Source of the DNA: Intrasporangium calvum
Lineage (GTDB): Bacteria > Actinomycetota > Actinomycetes > Actinomycetales > Dermatophilaceae
Reading direction: 5' to 3'
DNA: 64,000 bases
Assembly: GCF_028446585.1 (NCBI RefSeq)
Contig: NZ_JAPFQL010000021.1
Span: 33,692 to 97,691, forward strand
Positions 7,470-17,652 of the stretch are shown here, in pieces (within the stretch, counting starts at the first letter, position 1; each line of letters begins with the position of its first letter). The position numbers and the translations under genes are program-made. Under the pieces are notes generated by a model that worked only from the letters and a program-made list of their open reading frames with translations, searched no databases and was not told the DNA's origin.

Positions 7470-7547
7470 ATGGAGCAGACGCTTCGGACGGAGGGCCGGG
7501 TGCGGCCCACACGTCACCGGGCCACCCGGGACCTCGCGAGCGAGTAG
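7470..7547 (+). CDS. Possible 25-codon leader ORF upstream of the PIN-PhoH gene
   Basis: A short frame (MEQTLRTEGRVRPTRHRATR, then DLASE) begins at ATG 7470. It has a near-perfect AGGAGG at 7457-7462, better than that of most genes here, and ends 30 nt before the PhoH start. Five arginines fall within residues 10-20. It could be an upstream ORF controlling phoH translation, or a small protein. The strong ribosome site is the only support. Confidence 0.35.
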   Translation: MEQTLRTEGRVRPTRHRATRDLASE

Positions 7548-7577
7548 GCGCGGCAACTGCGCCGGCAAGGAGTGGGC

Positions 7578-8966
7578 ATGGCCTCCAAGAACCCCGTGGA
7601 GCACCACGTGTCTGCGGACACCACGCACTCGTCCGAAACGGCCCCCACGCGCCGCCGCGCTCGCAAGAGCACCCCGGACCGCAAGACCTACGTCCTCGAC
7701 ACCTCTGTCCTCCTCTCGGACCCCAAGGCGATGCTGCGGTTCGCCGAGCACGAGGTGGTCCTTCCCGTCGTCGTCGTCACCGAGCTCGAGGGCAAGCGGC
7801 ACCACCCCGAGCTCGGCTTCTTCGCACGACAGGCGCTGCGGCTGCTCGACGACCTGCGCATCAGCGAGGGCCGGCTGGACAAGCCCGTCTCCGTCGGTGA
7901 CGACGGCGGGACGCTGCGGGTCGAGCTCAACCACACCGACCCGATGGCGCTGCCGGCGGGCTTCCGCCTGGGCGACAACGACACCCGCATCCTTGCCGTC
8001 GCCAAGAACCTCTCCAACGACGGCTGCGACGTCACGATCGTCAGCAAGGACCTGCCGATGCGCGTCAAGGCGTCGGCCTGCGGGCTCGAGGCGGAGGAGT
8101 ACCGGCACGAGCAGGGCGTCGACTCCGGTTGGACCGGGATGGACGAGCTCGAGCTGACCGCCGACGAGCTCGACGCACTCTACGACCGCGGGCGCATCGA
8201 GCACCCCGTCGCCTCCGAGCTGCCGTGCCACACCGGTCTCGTGCTGCTCTCCCCGCGCGGCAGCGGGCTCGGACGGGTCGGCGCAGACAAGCAGGTCCGG
8301 CTCGTGAGAGGGGACCGCGACGCCTTCGGCCTGCACGGCCGCAGCGCCGAGCAGCGGATCGCCCTCGACCTGCTCCTCGACCCGGACGTGGGCATCGTCT
8401 CGCTCGGTGGGCGCGCCGGCACCGGCAAGTCCGCGCTCGCCCTGTGCGCCGGGCTGGAGTCGGTCATGGAGCGCCGGGCGCAGCGCAAGGTCCTCGTCTT
8501 CCGGCCACTCTTCGCCGTGGGTGGCCAGGAGCTCGGCTACCTGCCCGGCACCGAGCAGGAGAAGATGAACCCGTGGGGTCAGGCCGTCTTCGACACCCTG
8601 AGCGCGCTCGTTTCGCCCGAGGTGGTCGAGGAGATCATGGACCGCGGGCTGCTCGAGGTGCTGCCGCTGACCCACATCCGCGGGCGCAGCCTGCACGACG
8701 CGTTCGTCATCGTCGACGAGGCGCAGTCGCTGGAGCGCAACGTCCTGCTCACCGTGCTGTCGCGGATCGGTCAGAACTCCAAGGTCGTGCTCACCCATGA
8801 CGTCGCCCAACGGGACAACCTGCGGGTCGGCCGGCACGACGGCGTGGCCGCCGTGATCGAGAAGCTCAAGGGGCATCCGCTCTTTGCGCACGTGACGCTC
8901 ACGCGGAGCGAGCGCAGCCCGATCGCTGCTCTCGTGACGGACCTGCTGGAGGGCCCGGACGCCTGA
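7578..8966 (+). CDS. PIN domain-PhoH ATPase fusion (PhoH2 type)
   Basis: 462 residues. A PIN ribonuclease domain (about 35-165; [35 protein letters not shown] with the acidic residues expected of PIN nucleases) is joined to a PhoH P-loop ATPase (about 250-455; [11 protein letters not shown] with the lysine near 284, VIVDEAQSL as Walker [10 protein letters not shown]). Mycobacterial PhoH2 of this build is an RNA helicase and ribonuclease. I chose ATG at 7578 because AAGGAG (7567-7572) would overlap the alternative GTG at 7572. A short upstream ORF with a strong ribosome site precedes it. Confidence 0.9.
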   Translation: MASKNPVEHHVSADTTHSSETAPTRRRARKSTPDRKTYVLDTSVLLSDPKAMLRFAEHEVVLPVVVVTELEGKRHHPELGFFARQALRLLDDLRISEGRLDKPVSVGDDGGTLRVELNHTDPMALPAGFRLGDNDTRILAVAKNLSNDGCDVTIVSKDLPMRVKASACGLEAEEYRHEQGVDSGWTGMDELELTADELDALYDRGRIEHPVASELPCHTGLVLLSPRGSGLGRVGADKQVRLVRGDRDAFGLHGRSAEQRIALDLLLDPDVGIVSLGGRAGTGKSALALCAGLESVMERRAQRKVLVFRPLFAVGGQELGYLPGTEQEKMNPWGQAVFDTLSALVSPEVVEEIMDRGLLEVLPLTHIRGRSLHDAFVIVDEAQSLERNVLLTVLSRIGQNSKVVLTHDVAQRDNLRVGRHDGVAAVIEKLKGHPLFAHVTLTRSERSPIAALVTDLLEGPDA

Positions 8967-8981
8967 ACCGGGGGTGTGCGG

Positions 8982-8997
8982 TGTGATCTGGGTCACG
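8982..8997 (+). promoter_or_regulatory. CRP/GlxR-like site upstream of the transglycosylase-like gene
   Basis: TGTGATCTGGGTCACG matches the TGTGA-N6-TCACA consensus of CRP-family regulators at all but the last base. It lies about 265 bp before the next start. The rest of this 294-bp gap shows no gene. It would form a long untranslated leader, and I could not recognise a known riboswitch in it. Confidence 0.45.
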
Positions 8998-9260
8998 GGG
9001 GAGGTGGCCCGGGCGACGCCTGCGAGCGGGGAAACCTGTCCGGGTTCGCCCCTCTCTGCGCCGGTTCTCGCGAGCACCTCAGGTCGGGCTTGCCTGACGT
9101 GCGATGGGCTGGCACCTTTGGGGGCGTCCAGCACCTCGGATCTGTACTCTCTCCTCAGTTGTTCCAGGTCCTGCTCCGTGCACGGGGGGCTCGCTCTTGC
9201 GGGTCGCACGGAAGACCTGACCGAGACGTCAAGTCGACCAGGAAGGCGTGACCCCGCTTC

Positions 9261-10238
9261 ATGGCACGGTACGAAGGCCGCCATCGCGCCAACAGAGCGA
9301 CCTCGGCCCCTCCCGTCCCCCGAGTGCCCGCCACCCTCGCGGCACCCGCGACGACGACCTCCTTCCCCTCCCGTCCTGGACGGCACGAAGCCCCCGCCGG
9401 TGGACGCCACGAAGCGCCGCACGGGAACCCGCACGTGGTCCCGCCGACGGCGGCCGCCTTCTACGACCAGGCCTCGAGCCGGGCCCGCGCCGCCGCGACG
9501 GGGCACGCCACCTACCCGGGCACTCCACTGCCGACCCGCCGCGCACTCAAGGAGCGCAGCAACCCGCCTCGCCGCCCGGGTCGGCCCATTCTGGCCGGAG
9601 CCCTGGCCCTCGGCCTCGGAGCGAGCGCCGTCGGCTTCGCCACCGCCGGCACCCGATCCGGTGAGGCGGCCTTCGTGGTCGGCGACAACGTCGTGGCCCA
9701 GACCGCCGAGCTGGCCCGGACGAGCACGATCGACATGACCTACCGCGCGGCCGCCTCGGTGTCGCGCAACGAGCGGCGCACGGCGATCGTCGCGACGGGA
9801 CTCCGGTCGGCCGCCGCCCTGGAGGCGAAGAAGAAGGAGGAGGCCGCTCGCCGGGCCGAGGAGCGGCGACTCGCCGCCGAGGCCGCCGAGCGCGAGCGCA
9901 TCAGGGAGCAGGTCATCGCCAATGCGAAGGCCAACCCCCAGGCTGCTGCCCGGATCCTCCTGGCCGACGCCGGATTCACCAGCGACGCCCAGTTCAACTG
10001 CCTCGTCAACCTGTGGAACGGCGAGAGCGGCTGGCGCTGGAATGCCGAGAACCCCAGCTCGGGCGCCTACGGCATCCCCCAATCGCTGCCCGCGAGCAAG
10101 ATGGCGACCTTCGGTGCCGACTACCGGACCAACCCGATCACCCAGATGAAGTGGGGGATCTGGTACATCGAGCAGGTCTACGGCTCTCCGTGCAACGCCT
10201 GGTCGACCTGGCTCTCCCGTTCCCCGCACTGGTACTGA
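9261..10238 (+). CDS. Secreted or anchored transglycosylase-like protein
   Basis: 325 residues. A basic, proline-rich N-terminus is followed by one hydrophobic segment (about 113-135, ILAGALALGLGASAVGFATA), then an Ala/Glu/Arg-rich helical region (about 190-225) and a C-terminal lysozyme-like domain of about 85 residues. That domain starts FNCLVNLWNGESGWRWNAEN, with the likely catalytic Glu in NGESGW, and contains GAYGIPQSLPASKM. It resembles the domain of aggregation-promoting factors and Rpf-like muralytic proteins, so a role in peptidoglycan turnover is likely. The M23 protein at 60.7-61.6 kb has a similar N-terminal plan (MxxxxxxGRHRxx). Confidence 0.8.
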   Translation: MARYEGRHRANRATSAPPVPRVPATLAAPATTTSFPSRPGRHEAPAGGRHEAPHGNPHVVPPTAAAFYDQASSRARAAATGHATYPGTPLPTRRALKERSNPPRRPGRPILAGALALGLGASAVGFATAGTRSGEAAFVVGDNVVAQTAELARTSTIDMTYRAAASVSRNERRTAIVATGLRSAAALEAKKKEEAARRAEERRLAAEAAERERIREQVIANAKANPQAAARILLADAGFTSDAQFNCLVNLWNGESGWRWNAENPSSGAYGIPQSLPASKMATFGADYRTNPITQMKWGIWYIEQVYGSPCNAWSTWLSRSPHWY

Positions 10239-10329
10239 CCTGCCCGGCGACAGGGCCGGTTCGAGGTGAACCTCGACTCCTGGTGGGCGCGAAACACCTC
10301 GAACGCGCGAGTCGCGGCACCGGCCGACG

Positions 10330-11346
10330 CTAGATCTTGCGGAGCCGGACCCGGCGGACCTCGTGGTTCTCTCCCTTGGAGAGCACGAGCGTGGCCCGGG
10401 ACCGCGTCGGCAGGATGTTCTGCACGAGGTTGGGGCCGTTGATCTCCCGCCAGATGGTGTTGGCCGTGCGCACCGCCTCCTCGTCGGAGAGGGCCGCGTA
10501 GCGGTGGAAGTAGGAGTGCGGGTTGGAGAACGCCGTCTCCCGCAGCCGCAGGAACCGCTGGACGTACCACTTGCGCACGTCGTCGACCCAGGCGTCGACA
10601 TACACCGAGAAGTCGAAGAAGTCGCTCACGGCCAGCCCCGTCCCGCGGACCGGGTGCACCTCCGGCGCCTGGAGCACGTTGAGCCCCTCGACGATGAGGA
10701 CGTCCGGCTGCCGCACGACGATCCGCTCGTCGGGAACGATGTCGTAGGTGAGATGGGAGTACACCGGCGCAGTCACCTCGGCCTTGCCCGACTTGACCTC
10801 GGCGACGAACCGGAGCAGGGCCCGCCGGTTGTAGGACTCCGGGAAGCCCTTGCGCCCCAGCAGTCCGCGCCGCTCGAGCTCGGCGTTGGGGAAGAGGAAC
10901 CCGTCGGTGGTGACGAGCTCGACCCGTGGCGTGTCGGGCCACCGGGCGAGCATCTCGCGCAGGATGCGGGCGGTCGTCGACTTGCCGACGGCCACGGAGC
11001 CGGCGACCCCGATGACGAAGGGGGTCTTGGCGGGCCGCTCCCCGAGGAAGTTCGTCGTCACGTCGTGCAGCTCACGGGTCGCGCCCACGTAGAAGTTGAG
11101 CAGCCGCGAGAGCGGGAGGTAGACCTCCTCGACCTCGCGCAGGTCGATCCGGTCCCCGAGGCCGCGCAACCGCCTGAGGTCATTCTCGTCGAGGTTGAGC
11201 GGGTAGTTCTCCCGGAGGCGGGACCAGGCGGCCCGGTCGAGCTCGACGTAGGGCGACGGGATCGGCGTGGGGGTCCGGCCGTTGGGGCCGTCGTCCTCCA
11301 TGACGACCGCATCCGTCAGGTCGTCTCCGCGGGGTGGCTGCGACAC
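10330..11346 (-). CDS. coaA: Type I pantothenate kinase
   Basis: 338 residues. CoaA phosphorylates pantothenate, the first step of coenzyme A synthesis. The Walker A loop is [17 protein letters not shown] near residue 113, followed by [13 protein letters not shown] and YDIVPDE, all typical of the bacterial type I enzyme. The C-terminal [12 protein letters not shown] segment matches the family. The first 25 or so residues are variable and the true start could be internal. The gene diverges from glmS. Confidence 0.93.
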   Translation of the reverse strand: MSQPPRGDDLTDAVVMEDDGPNGRTPTPIPSPYVELDRAAWSRLRENYPLNLDENDLRRLRGLGDRIDLREVEEVYLPLSRLLNFYVGATRELHDVTTNFLGERPAKTPFVIGVAGSVAVGKSTTARILREMLARWPDTPRVELVTTDGFLFPNAELERRGLLGRKGFPESYNRRALLRFVAEVKSGKAEVTAPVYSHLTYDIVPDERIVVRQPDVLIVEGLNVLQAPEVHPVRGTGLAVSDFFDFSVYVDAWVDDVRKWYVQRFLRLRETAFSNPHSYFHRYAALSDEEAVRTANTIWREINGPNLVQNILPTRSRATLVLSKGENHEVRRVRLRKI

Positions 11347-11404
11347 GCTGCCATTGTTGCCGACGAGGCCTGCCGGCGTGGACTCGACCCGCTCGGCGGT
11401 CCCT

Positions 11405-11410
11405 TAGGCT
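11405..11410 (+). promoter_or_regulatory. Leaderless -10 box of glmS
   Basis: TAGGCT followed by GGTCCGC and then the ATG. The same 7-nt gap sequence and start context (GGTCCGCATGTGCGGAATCG) occur at asnB. Confidence 0.6.
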
Positions 11411-11417
11411 GGTCCGC

Positions 11418-13277
11418 ATGTGCGGAATCGTTGGCTACGTCGGCAGGACTCAGGACGGCACGGCGCTGGACGTCGTCATGGAGGGTCTGGCCAGGCTGGA
11501 GTACCGCGGATACGACTCCGCAGGCGTGGCCCTCATCGACGGTGACCACGTGGAGACCCGCAAGAAGTCGGGCAAGCTCGCCAACCTGCGCGCCGAGATC
11601 GCGGCGGACCCGCTGCCGGTCTCCTCGACCGGGATCGGGCACACGCGCTGGGCGACCCACGGCGGTCCCACGGACGAGAACGCCCACCCCCATCGCGGTG
11701 GGGCCGACGGCAAGCTCGCCCTCATCCACAACGGCATCATCGAGAACTTCCACGCCCTGAAGAAGGAGCTCATCGGGCAGGGTGTGGCCTTCACGAGCGA
11801 GACCGACACCGAGGTCGTCGCCCACCTCCTCGCGGCAGCCTACGAGGGGGCCGGTGACCTGACCGAGGCGATGCGCGAGACGGTGGCTGAGCTGGAGGGC
11901 GCCTTCACCCTGCTCGCGATCCACGCTGACCAGCCCGGCGTCGTGGTCGGCGCTCGCCGCAACAGCCCGCTCGTCGTGGGCCTGGGTGACGATGCGAACT
12001 ACCTCGGCTCGGACGTCGCGGCGTTCATCGGCCACACCCGGCACGCCCTCGAGCTGGCGCAGGACCAGATCGTGACGATCACGCCGGACGGTGCGACGGT
12101 CATCAACTTCGACGGCACGCCGGCAGACGGCAAGGCCTACGAGGTGACGTGGGACGCGGCCGCTGCCGAGAAGGGCGGCTACGCGACCTTCATGGAGAAG
12201 GAGATCAACGAGCAGCCGCACGCCGTTCGCGACACGCTGCTGGGCCGCACCGACCCCGACGGTCGCCTCGTCCTCGACGAGCTGCGCATCCCGGAGGAGA
12301 AGCTGCGCGAGGTCGACCGCATCACGGTCGTCGCCTGCGGCACTGCTGCCTATGCGGGCATGACGGCCAAGTACGCCATCGAGCGGTGGACGCGCATCCC
12401 GGTCGAGGTCGCCCTCGCCCACGAGTTCCGCTACTGCGACCCCATCGTCGACGACCGCACCCTGGTCGTGTCGATCAGCCAGTCGGGCGAGACGATGGAC
12501 ACCCTGATGGCCGTCAAGCACGCACGTGATCTCGGCGCGCTGACGATCTCCATCTGCAACACCCACGGCTCGACGATTCCCCGGGAGTCGGACGCGGTGC
12601 TCTACACGCACGCGGGGCCCGAGATCGCGGTCGCCTCGACCAAGGCCTTCCTCGCGCAGATCACGGCGTCATACGTCCTCGGCCTCTACCTGGCCCAGCT
12701 GCGCGGCGGCGCCTACGCCGACGACGCGCAGGCTGTCATGAAGGAGCTCGGCGGCGTTCCGGCGAAGATCGAGACGCTCCTCGGCCAGATGGGCCGGGTC
12801 AAGGAGATCGCGAAGTTCATGGCCGACACCCGGTCGGTGCTCTTCCTCGGCCGCCACGTCGGCTATCCCGTCGCCATGGAGGGCGCGCTCAAGCTCAAGG
12901 AGCTCGCCTACATCCACGCCGAGGGCTTCGCGGCGGGCGAGCTGAAGCACGGCCCCATTGCGCTCATCGAGCCGGGTCAGCCGGTCTTCGTCGTCGTCCC
13001 GTCGCCGTCGAGCGAGCACGGCCTGCACGGCAAGGTCGTCTCCAACATCCAGGAGATCCGGGCCCGTGGGGCCCGCACGCTCGTCATCGCGGAGGAGGGC
13101 GACGAGGCGGTGGTCCCCTTCGCCGACGAGGTCATCCGGGTGCCTGCCACGTCACAGCTGCTCGCGCCGCTCCTGACGGTGGTGCCGCTCCAGGTCTTCG
13201 CGCTGTGGCTGTCGACGGCCAAGGGCCTCGACGTGGACCAGCCGCGCAACCTCGCCAAGTCGGTCACGGTCGAGTGA
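11418..13277 (+). CDS. glmS: Glutamine-fructose-6-phosphate aminotransferase (isomerizing)
   Basis: 619 residues. GlmS makes glucosamine 6-phosphate, the first committed precursor of peptidoglycan amino sugars. ATG at 11418 exposes Cys2 ([14 protein letters not shown]) as the N-terminal nucleophile of the glutaminase domain. Two SIS sugar-isomerase domains follow (about 285-615), with [10 protein letters not shown] and the C-terminal LAKSVTVE ending. Earlier in-frame starts exist but would bury the catalytic cysteine. A TAGGCT -10 box at 7 nt points to leaderless transcription. acpS follows closely. Confidence 0.96.
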   Translation: MCGIVGYVGRTQDGTALDVVMEGLARLEYRGYDSAGVALIDGDHVETRKKSGKLANLRAEIAADPLPVSSTGIGHTRWATHGGPTDENAHPHRGGADGKLALIHNGIIENFHALKKELIGQGVAFTSETDTEVVAHLLAAAYEGAGDLTEAMRETVAELEGAFTLLAIHADQPGVVVGARRNSPLVVGLGDDANYLGSDVAAFIGHTRHALELAQDQIVTITPDGATVINFDGTPADGKAYEVTWDAAAAEKGGYATFMEKEINEQPHAVRDTLLGRTDPDGRLVLDELRIPEEKLREVDRITVVACGTAAYAGMTAKYAIERWTRIPVEVALAHEFRYCDPIVDDRTLVVSISQSGETMDTLMAVKHARDLGALTISICNTHGSTIPRESDAVLYTHAGPEIAVASTKAFLAQITASYVLGLYLAQLRGGAYADDAQAVMKELGGVPAKIETLLGQMGRVKEIAKFMADTRSVLFLGRHVGYPVAMEGALKLKELAYIHAEGFAAGELKHGPIALIEPGQPVFVVVPSPSSEHGLHGKVVSNIQEIRARGARTLVIAEEGDEAVVPFADEVIRVPATSQLLAPLLTVVPLQVFALWLSTAKGLDVDQPRNLAKSVTVE

Positions 13278-13302
13278 CGGCCGCGATGCGGAGGGCACCG
13301 GC

Positions 13303-13653
13303 GTGATCATCGGGGTCGGCATCGACGTCGTGGACATCGCGCGCTTCGAGGAGACGCTGCGGCGGACTCCCGCACTGCGGGAGCGGCTGTTCACGGCTGA
13401 GGAGCGCGGCCTCGGCATCGCTTCGCTCGCCGCGCGGTTCGCCGCCAAGGAGGCGCTGGCCAAGGCGCTCGGCGCGCCCGTCGGGCTGCACTGGACGGAT
13501 GCCCGCGTGGCCACCAACGACGACGGCAAGCCCTCGCTGGAGATCGGCGGGTCGGTGCAGGCCCGCGCCAACGATCTCGGCGTCGACAGCTTCCATGTCT
13601 CCCTGTCGCACGATGCGGGCGTCGCGTCGGCGATCGTCATCGCGGAGGGCTGA
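13303..13653 (+). CDS. acpS: Holo-[acyl-carrier-protein] synthase
   Basis: 116 residues from GTG. AcpS transfers phosphopantetheine from CoA to acyl carrier proteins. [15 protein letters not shown] holds the metal-binding Asp, and [13 protein letters not shown] is the second signature, with the Lys/Glu pair. Length is typical. The stop codon overlaps the ATG of nnr by one base, and the chain glmS-acpS-nnr-alr is a common actinobacterial cell-envelope cluster. Confidence 0.93.
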   Translation: MIIGVGIDVVDIARFEETLRRTPALRERLFTAEERGLGIASLAARFAAKEALAKALGAPVGLHWTDARVATNDDGKPSLEIGGSVQARANDLGVDSFHVSLSHDAGVASAIVIAEG

Positions 13654-15137
13654 TGATCCGGGCGCTGTCCGTCACCGAGGTCCGTGCGGCCGAGCGGGCC
13701 GCCATGGCGCAGCTCCCGGAGGGCGAGCTGATGCAGCGGGCCGCGGAGGGGCTGGCTGCGGTCGCGACCGCCCGTCTCGCTGAGCGGGATGGCCGCAGCG
13801 TCGTCGCGCTCGTCGGTGCCGGTGACAACGGGGGAGACACGTTGTATGCCGCTGGGCTCCTTTCCGACGCCGGCTTCGCCTGCGCTGTGGTGCTGTTGCC
13901 GGACTCCGGCCGGGCACGCGTCCACCCCGCGGGCCTGCGGGCAGCCGAGCTGGCCGGGGCGGCTGTCGTCGTCGCGGTGGACGACCCCGCGGGCGCCGTG
14001 CAGGCCGTGGCCGAGGGCGATGTCGTCCTCGACGGCATCGTCGGCATCGGTGGCCGTCCGGGGTTGCGGCCTCGTGCCGCCGAGCTGGTGGACGCGATTG
14101 CCGACGACGCCTGGGTCATCGCGGTGGACGTGGTCAGCGGCCTCGACCCCGATGGGCTGGACCCTGACGGCGATGCGGTCTGGGCCGACGAGACCGTCAC
14201 CTTCGGTGTCCCCAAGCCCGCCCACCTCCTCCCCGCCGGAGAGGGCGCGACCGGGCGCCTGACCGTAGTCGACATCGGAATCGAGACGGACGAGTTCCCC
14301 GCGGCCGTCGAGCGACTGACCCATGATGACGTCGCTGAGCTCTGGCCGGTGCCCGGGCCGGGCGACGACAAGTACTCCCGCGGGGTGCTCGGGGTCGTCG
14401 CGGGCGGTGAGACCTACGCCGGCGCCGCCGTGCTGGCCGTCACGGCCGCCGTCGAGTCGGGGGTGGGGATGGTCCGTTACGTCGGCACGCCGACCCCGGT
14501 CGGGCTGGTGCGGCACGCGGTGCCGGAGGCCGTCGTCGGCGAGGGCCGGGTCCAGGCCTGGCTCGTCGGCCCGGGGCTCGACCCGCAAGCGACCGGTGCG
14601 GAGGCCTCGGCGCAGTTGCAGGTGGCGCGTGAGGCGCTGGCGAGCGACCTTCCCCTGGTGCTCGACGCGGGGGGTCTCGACCTCCTGACCGAGACACGGG
14701 AAGCGCCGACGCTGCTGACGCCGCACGCGGGCGAGCTGGCCCGGCTGCTCTCCCGTCTCGGTCCCACCGTGACGCGCGCCGACGTCGAGCGGGAGCCGGT
14801 TCGCCACGCCCGGCGGGCCGCCGAGCAGACGGGCGCGACGGTGCTCCTCAAGGGTTCGACCACCATCGTCGTCGGCCCGGACCCCGGAGGGCCGGTCCGC
14901 TCGCAGACGGATGCCCCGGCCTGGTTGGCCACCGCCGGGGCCGGAGACGTCCTCGCGGGGCTCGCCGGCACGCTCCTCGCCGCCGGCCTCGACCCGCTCG
15001 ATGCCGGGTCGCTCGCGACGCTCGTGCACGGCGTGGCCGCCGATCGGGTCTCGGGTGGGGGGCCGGTGCGCGCGCTGGCCGTGGCGCAGGCGCTGCGCCC
15101 GACGGTCCGCGACCTGCTCCGTCGCGCCGACGCCTGA
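13653..15137 (+). CDS. nnr: Bifunctional NAD(P)H-hydrate epimerase/dehydratase
   Basis: 494 residues. It repairs hydrated NAD(P)H: the N-terminal YjeF epimerase domain (about 1-210; VGAGDNGGDTLYAAGLL, and VVSGLDPDG) interconverts the epimers, and the C-terminal ADP-dependent dehydratase domain (about 225-490; [39 protein letters not shown]) removes water. The gene overlaps acpS by one base. A dispersed-motif copy at 13844-13853 encodes the LYAAGL turn of the epimerase. Confidence 0.92.
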   Translation: MIRALSVTEVRAAERAAMAQLPEGELMQRAAEGLAAVATARLAERDGRSVVALVGAGDNGGDTLYAAGLLSDAGFACAVVLLPDSGRARVHPAGLRAAELAGAAVVVAVDDPAGAVQAVAEGDVVLDGIVGIGGRPGLRPRAAELVDAIADDAWVIAVDVVSGLDPDGLDPDGDAVWADETVTFGVPKPAHLLPAGEGATGRLTVVDIGIETDEFPAAVERLTHDDVAELWPVPGPGDDKYSRGVLGVVAGGETYAGAAVLAVTAAVESGVGMVRYVGTPTPVGLVRHAVPEAVVGEGRVQAWLVGPGLDPQATGAEASAQLQVAREALASDLPLVLDAGGLDLLTETREAPTLLTPHAGELARLLSRLGPTVTRADVEREPVRHARRAAEQTGATVLLKGSTTIVVGPDPGGPVRSQTDAPAWLATAGAGDVLAGLAGTLLAAGLDPLDAGSLATLVHGVAADRVSGGGPVRALAVAQALRPTVRDLLRRADA

Positions 15138-15193
15138 GGGCGGTGTGACGGGGCGAACTGCCCTTTCGAGCGGGGCGTGCGAAGATGCGCTCG

Positions 15194-16357
15194 ATGAACT
15201 CCACTGACGCCACTGCCGGCCTGACCGTCTGGGCGGAGATCGACCTGGACGCCCTGCAGCACAACGTCCGCACGCTCCGCGCGCGGGCGGCGCAGTCACA
15301 GCTGATGGCCGTCGTCAAGGCCGACGGCTACGGCCACGGCCTGCTGCCCGTCGCCCGGGCGGCCGTCGCTGCCGGTGCCGACTGGCTCGGCGTGGCGCAG
15401 CTGGCCGAGGCCATCGGGCTGCGCGACGCGGGGGTGGCGACGCGGCTGCTCAGCTGGCTGTGCGTCCCGGCGAGTGACTTCGCGGGAGCAGTCCGACGCG
15501 ACATCGACCTGTCCGCCTCGGCGCCGTGGACCCTCGATGCGGTGGCCGCGGCGGCACGGGCAGAGGGTCGCACCGCGCGGGTGCATCTCAAGGTCGACAC
15601 CGGGTTGGGCCGTGGCGGCGCCTTCGGCGCCGGCTGGCCGACCCTCGTCGAGCACGCGCGCCGGCTCGAGGCCGAGGGTGCGATCTCGGTGGTCGGCCTC
15701 TGGACCCACTTCGCGATGGCGGATGCGCCCGAGCACCCGACCGTGCTGGCCCAGCAGGACACCTTCTTCGAGGCTGTCGCCATGGCGGAGCGCGCCGGGG
15801 TGCGTCCGGAGGTCCGGCACCTGGCCAACTCCGCCGCCACGCTGGTCCATCCGTCGGCCCACGCCGACCTCGTCCGGCCCGGCATCGCGGTCTACGGCCT
15901 GTCACCGGTGCCCCAGGTGGCCGACGACTTCGGGCTGAAGCCGGTGATGACGCTCCGCGCCCGCCTGGCGCTCGTCAAGCAGTGGCCCGCCGGCCGCGGC
16001 ATCAGCTACGGCCACGTCTATGCCCCCGAGTCGGACACCGTCGTCGGCCTCGTCCCCGCGGGCTATGCCGACGGCATCCCCCGCAACGCGACGAATGTCG
16101 CCCCGCTCCAGGTGGGGGACCTGAGCACGAGGATCGCCGGCCGCGTCTGCATGGACCAGTTCGTCGTGGACCTCGGGCCGGGCAGCTCGGCCGCAGCAGG
16201 AGACGTGGTGACCCTCTTCGGCAAGCCCGAGGACGGCCCGACCGCGCAGGACTGGGCCGCTGCCACCGACACCATCAGCTACGAGATCGTCACCCGGATC
16301 GGCGCCCGCGTCCCGCGGGTGTGGCTCGGTGGTCCCGAGGCCGGAGCAGGCTCGTGA
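15194..16357 (+). CDS. alr: Alanine racemase
   Basis: 387 residues from ATG 15194; an ATG at 15185 would add MRS. Alr makes D-alanine for peptidoglycan. AVVKADGYGHG carries the PLP lysine at about residue 42 and the second catalytic residue lies in GISYGHVY. RVCMDQFVVDL and YEIVTRIGARVPR are conserved C-terminal elements. Its stop overlaps the GTG of the hydrolase gene (GTGA). Confidence 0.94.
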   Translation: MNSTDATAGLTVWAEIDLDALQHNVRTLRARAAQSQLMAVVKADGYGHGLLPVARAAVAAGADWLGVAQLAEAIGLRDAGVATRLLSWLCVPASDFAGAVRRDIDLSASAPWTLDAVAAAARAEGRTARVHLKVDTGLGRGGAFGAGWPTLVEHARRLEAEGAISVVGLWTHFAMADAPEHPTVLAQQDTFFEAVAMAERAGVRPEVRHLANSAATLVHPSAHADLVRPGIAVYGLSPVPQVADDFGLKPVMTLRARLALVKQWPAGRGISYGHVYAPESDTVVGLVPAGYADGIPRNATNVAPLQVGDLSTRIAGRVCMDQFVVDLGPGSSAAAGDVVTLFGKPEDGPTAQDWAAATDTISYEIVTRIGARVPRVWLGGPEAGAGS

Positions 16358-17652
16358 GCCCGCCCAGCCGCAACCCCGTGCTGGGCATCGTCCTCGGCGC
16401 CGCGGGGGTCGCGGCCGGCGTCGCCGCCGGCATCGCGGCCGACCGGGCCGGGCGCCACCGGGCCGCCCTGGACGCGTTGGAGACGACGGAGCAGCTCGAG
16501 ATCACGCCGGACGAGGAGCGGGTCCTGCTCACGTCGGACGGCGTCGCCCTCCACGTCGAGATCGACGAGCCGGCTCCCGAGGCGGCGGCCGCGGCGGCCC
16601 AGGGCCTGACGAGCGGTGACGACCCGGGACGGCTGCCGACCGTCATCCTGACGCACGGCTACTGCCTCAGCCTGAAGTCGTGGGTCTACCAGCGGCGCGC
16701 CCTCAAGGCGGCCGGCTTTCGGGTCGTCAGCTGGGACCACCGTGGCCACGGACAGTCCGGCCCGGGCGCGAGCGACTCCTACGTCATCGACCAGCTCGGC
16801 GAGGACCTGCGCATGGTCATCGAGGACACGGCTCCCGAGGGCTACCTCGTCCTGGCGGGCCACTCGATGGGCGGCATGACCATGCTCGCCCTCGGCGAGC
16901 GCCACCCCGACCTGATCCGCGACAGGGTCGCCGGGGCGGCCTTCATCAGCACGAGCGCCGGCGGGCTCACCCTGGCCAACGGGGGCCGGAGCGCCACTCT
17001 CGGCCGGCTGCTCCTGGAGCGGGTCGGGCCCTCCGTGCTCGGCCCCTTGGGGGAGCGGCCCGAGCTCATCCGGCGGCTGCGCCGCGTCGGTCGGGACGTG
17101 GAGGAGTTCCTCGTCGACCAGAACTCCTTCGCGTCACCGGTGCCCCGCAAGGTCGTCCGCTACACGGCGGACATGCTGCTGAGCACGCCGTTCGACGTCA
17201 TCAACGACTACCTGACGACCTTCGACGGTTTCGACAAGCGCCCTGCCCTCGCGGAGTTCAAGGACACCGTGACGCTCGTCTTCAACGGCCGCCAGGACGT
17301 CCTGACCCCACCCGCGCACAGTGAGCTCATCGTCGAGGGCATCCCCGGCGCCGAGCACGTCGTCGTCAACGACGCCGGCCACATCATCATGCTCGAGCAC
17401 CCCGACCTGTTGAGTGCCCACCTGCTCGAGCTCGTCGAGGAGGGCACCCGCGCCCGGGAGCAACACATCGAGCTGCCCCGCCGGCCGCGTGTGCGCCGGA
17501 TCGTCACGGACGTGGCGAAGAACCGCCGCCAGCGCCGCATCGAGCTCGAGGCCGACGAGGTCGTCCGAGCCGAGCGGGCCAGAGCACTGGCCCGGCTCCG
17601 CCGAGCCAAGGTCGCAGCAGGATCGAAGGAGGAGGTACGCCGTGAGTCGTGA
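16354..17652 (+). CDS. Alpha/beta hydrolase with N-terminal membrane segment
   Basis: 432 residues from GTG 16354, which overlaps the alr stop. An N-terminal hydrophobic stretch (about 8-29, VLGIVLGAAGVAAGVAAGIA) is followed by the hydrolase core: HGYCLSLKSW (oxyanion region), WDHRGHGQSG, the nucleophile elbow AGHSMGG with Ser at about 171, FNGRQDVLTPP (acid) and DAGHIIMLEH (His). The last 60 residues are basic and probably helical (RRPRVRRIV to RRAKVAAGS). The substrate is unknown. The location between alr and tsaE is shared with many actinobacteria. Confidence 0.85.
   Translation: MSPPSRNPVLGIVLGAAGVAAGVAAGIAADRAGRHRAALDALETTEQLEITPDEERVLLTSDGVALHVEIDEPAPEAAAAAAQGLTSGDDPGRLPTVILTHGYCLSLKSWVYQRRALKAAGFRVVSWDHRGHGQSGPGASDSYVIDQLGEDLRMVIEDTAPEGYLVLAGHSMGGMTMLALGERHPDLIRDRVAGAAFISTSAGGLTLANGGRSATLGRLLLERVGPSVLGPLGERPELIRRLRRVGRDVEEFLVDQNSFASPVPRKVVRYTADMLLSTPFDVINDYLTTFDGFDKRPALAEFKDTVTLVFNGRQDVLTPPAHSELIVEGIPGAEHVVVNDAGHIIMLEHPDLLSAHLLELVEEGTRAREQHIELPRRPRVRRIVTDVAKNRRQRRIELEADEVVRAERARALARLRRAKVAAGSKEEVRRES

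Noticed and set aside
8998..9260. c-di-AMP (ydaO) riboswitch before the muralytic gene
   Set aside because: Expected in this context, but I could not find the conserved core pieces; a covariance search would decide.
7341..10601. A 1086-codon open frame on the minus strand across phoH and the transglycosylase-like gene
   Set aside because: Shadow of high-GC codon bias. Its translation is low-complexity Arg/Gly/Pro with no domain, while the plus-strand genes have clear motifs.
15526..16353. N-terminal half of a 708-codon frame leading into the alpha/beta hydrolase
   Set aside because: It overlaps alr out of frame; the real gene starts at GTG 16354, coupled to the alr stop.
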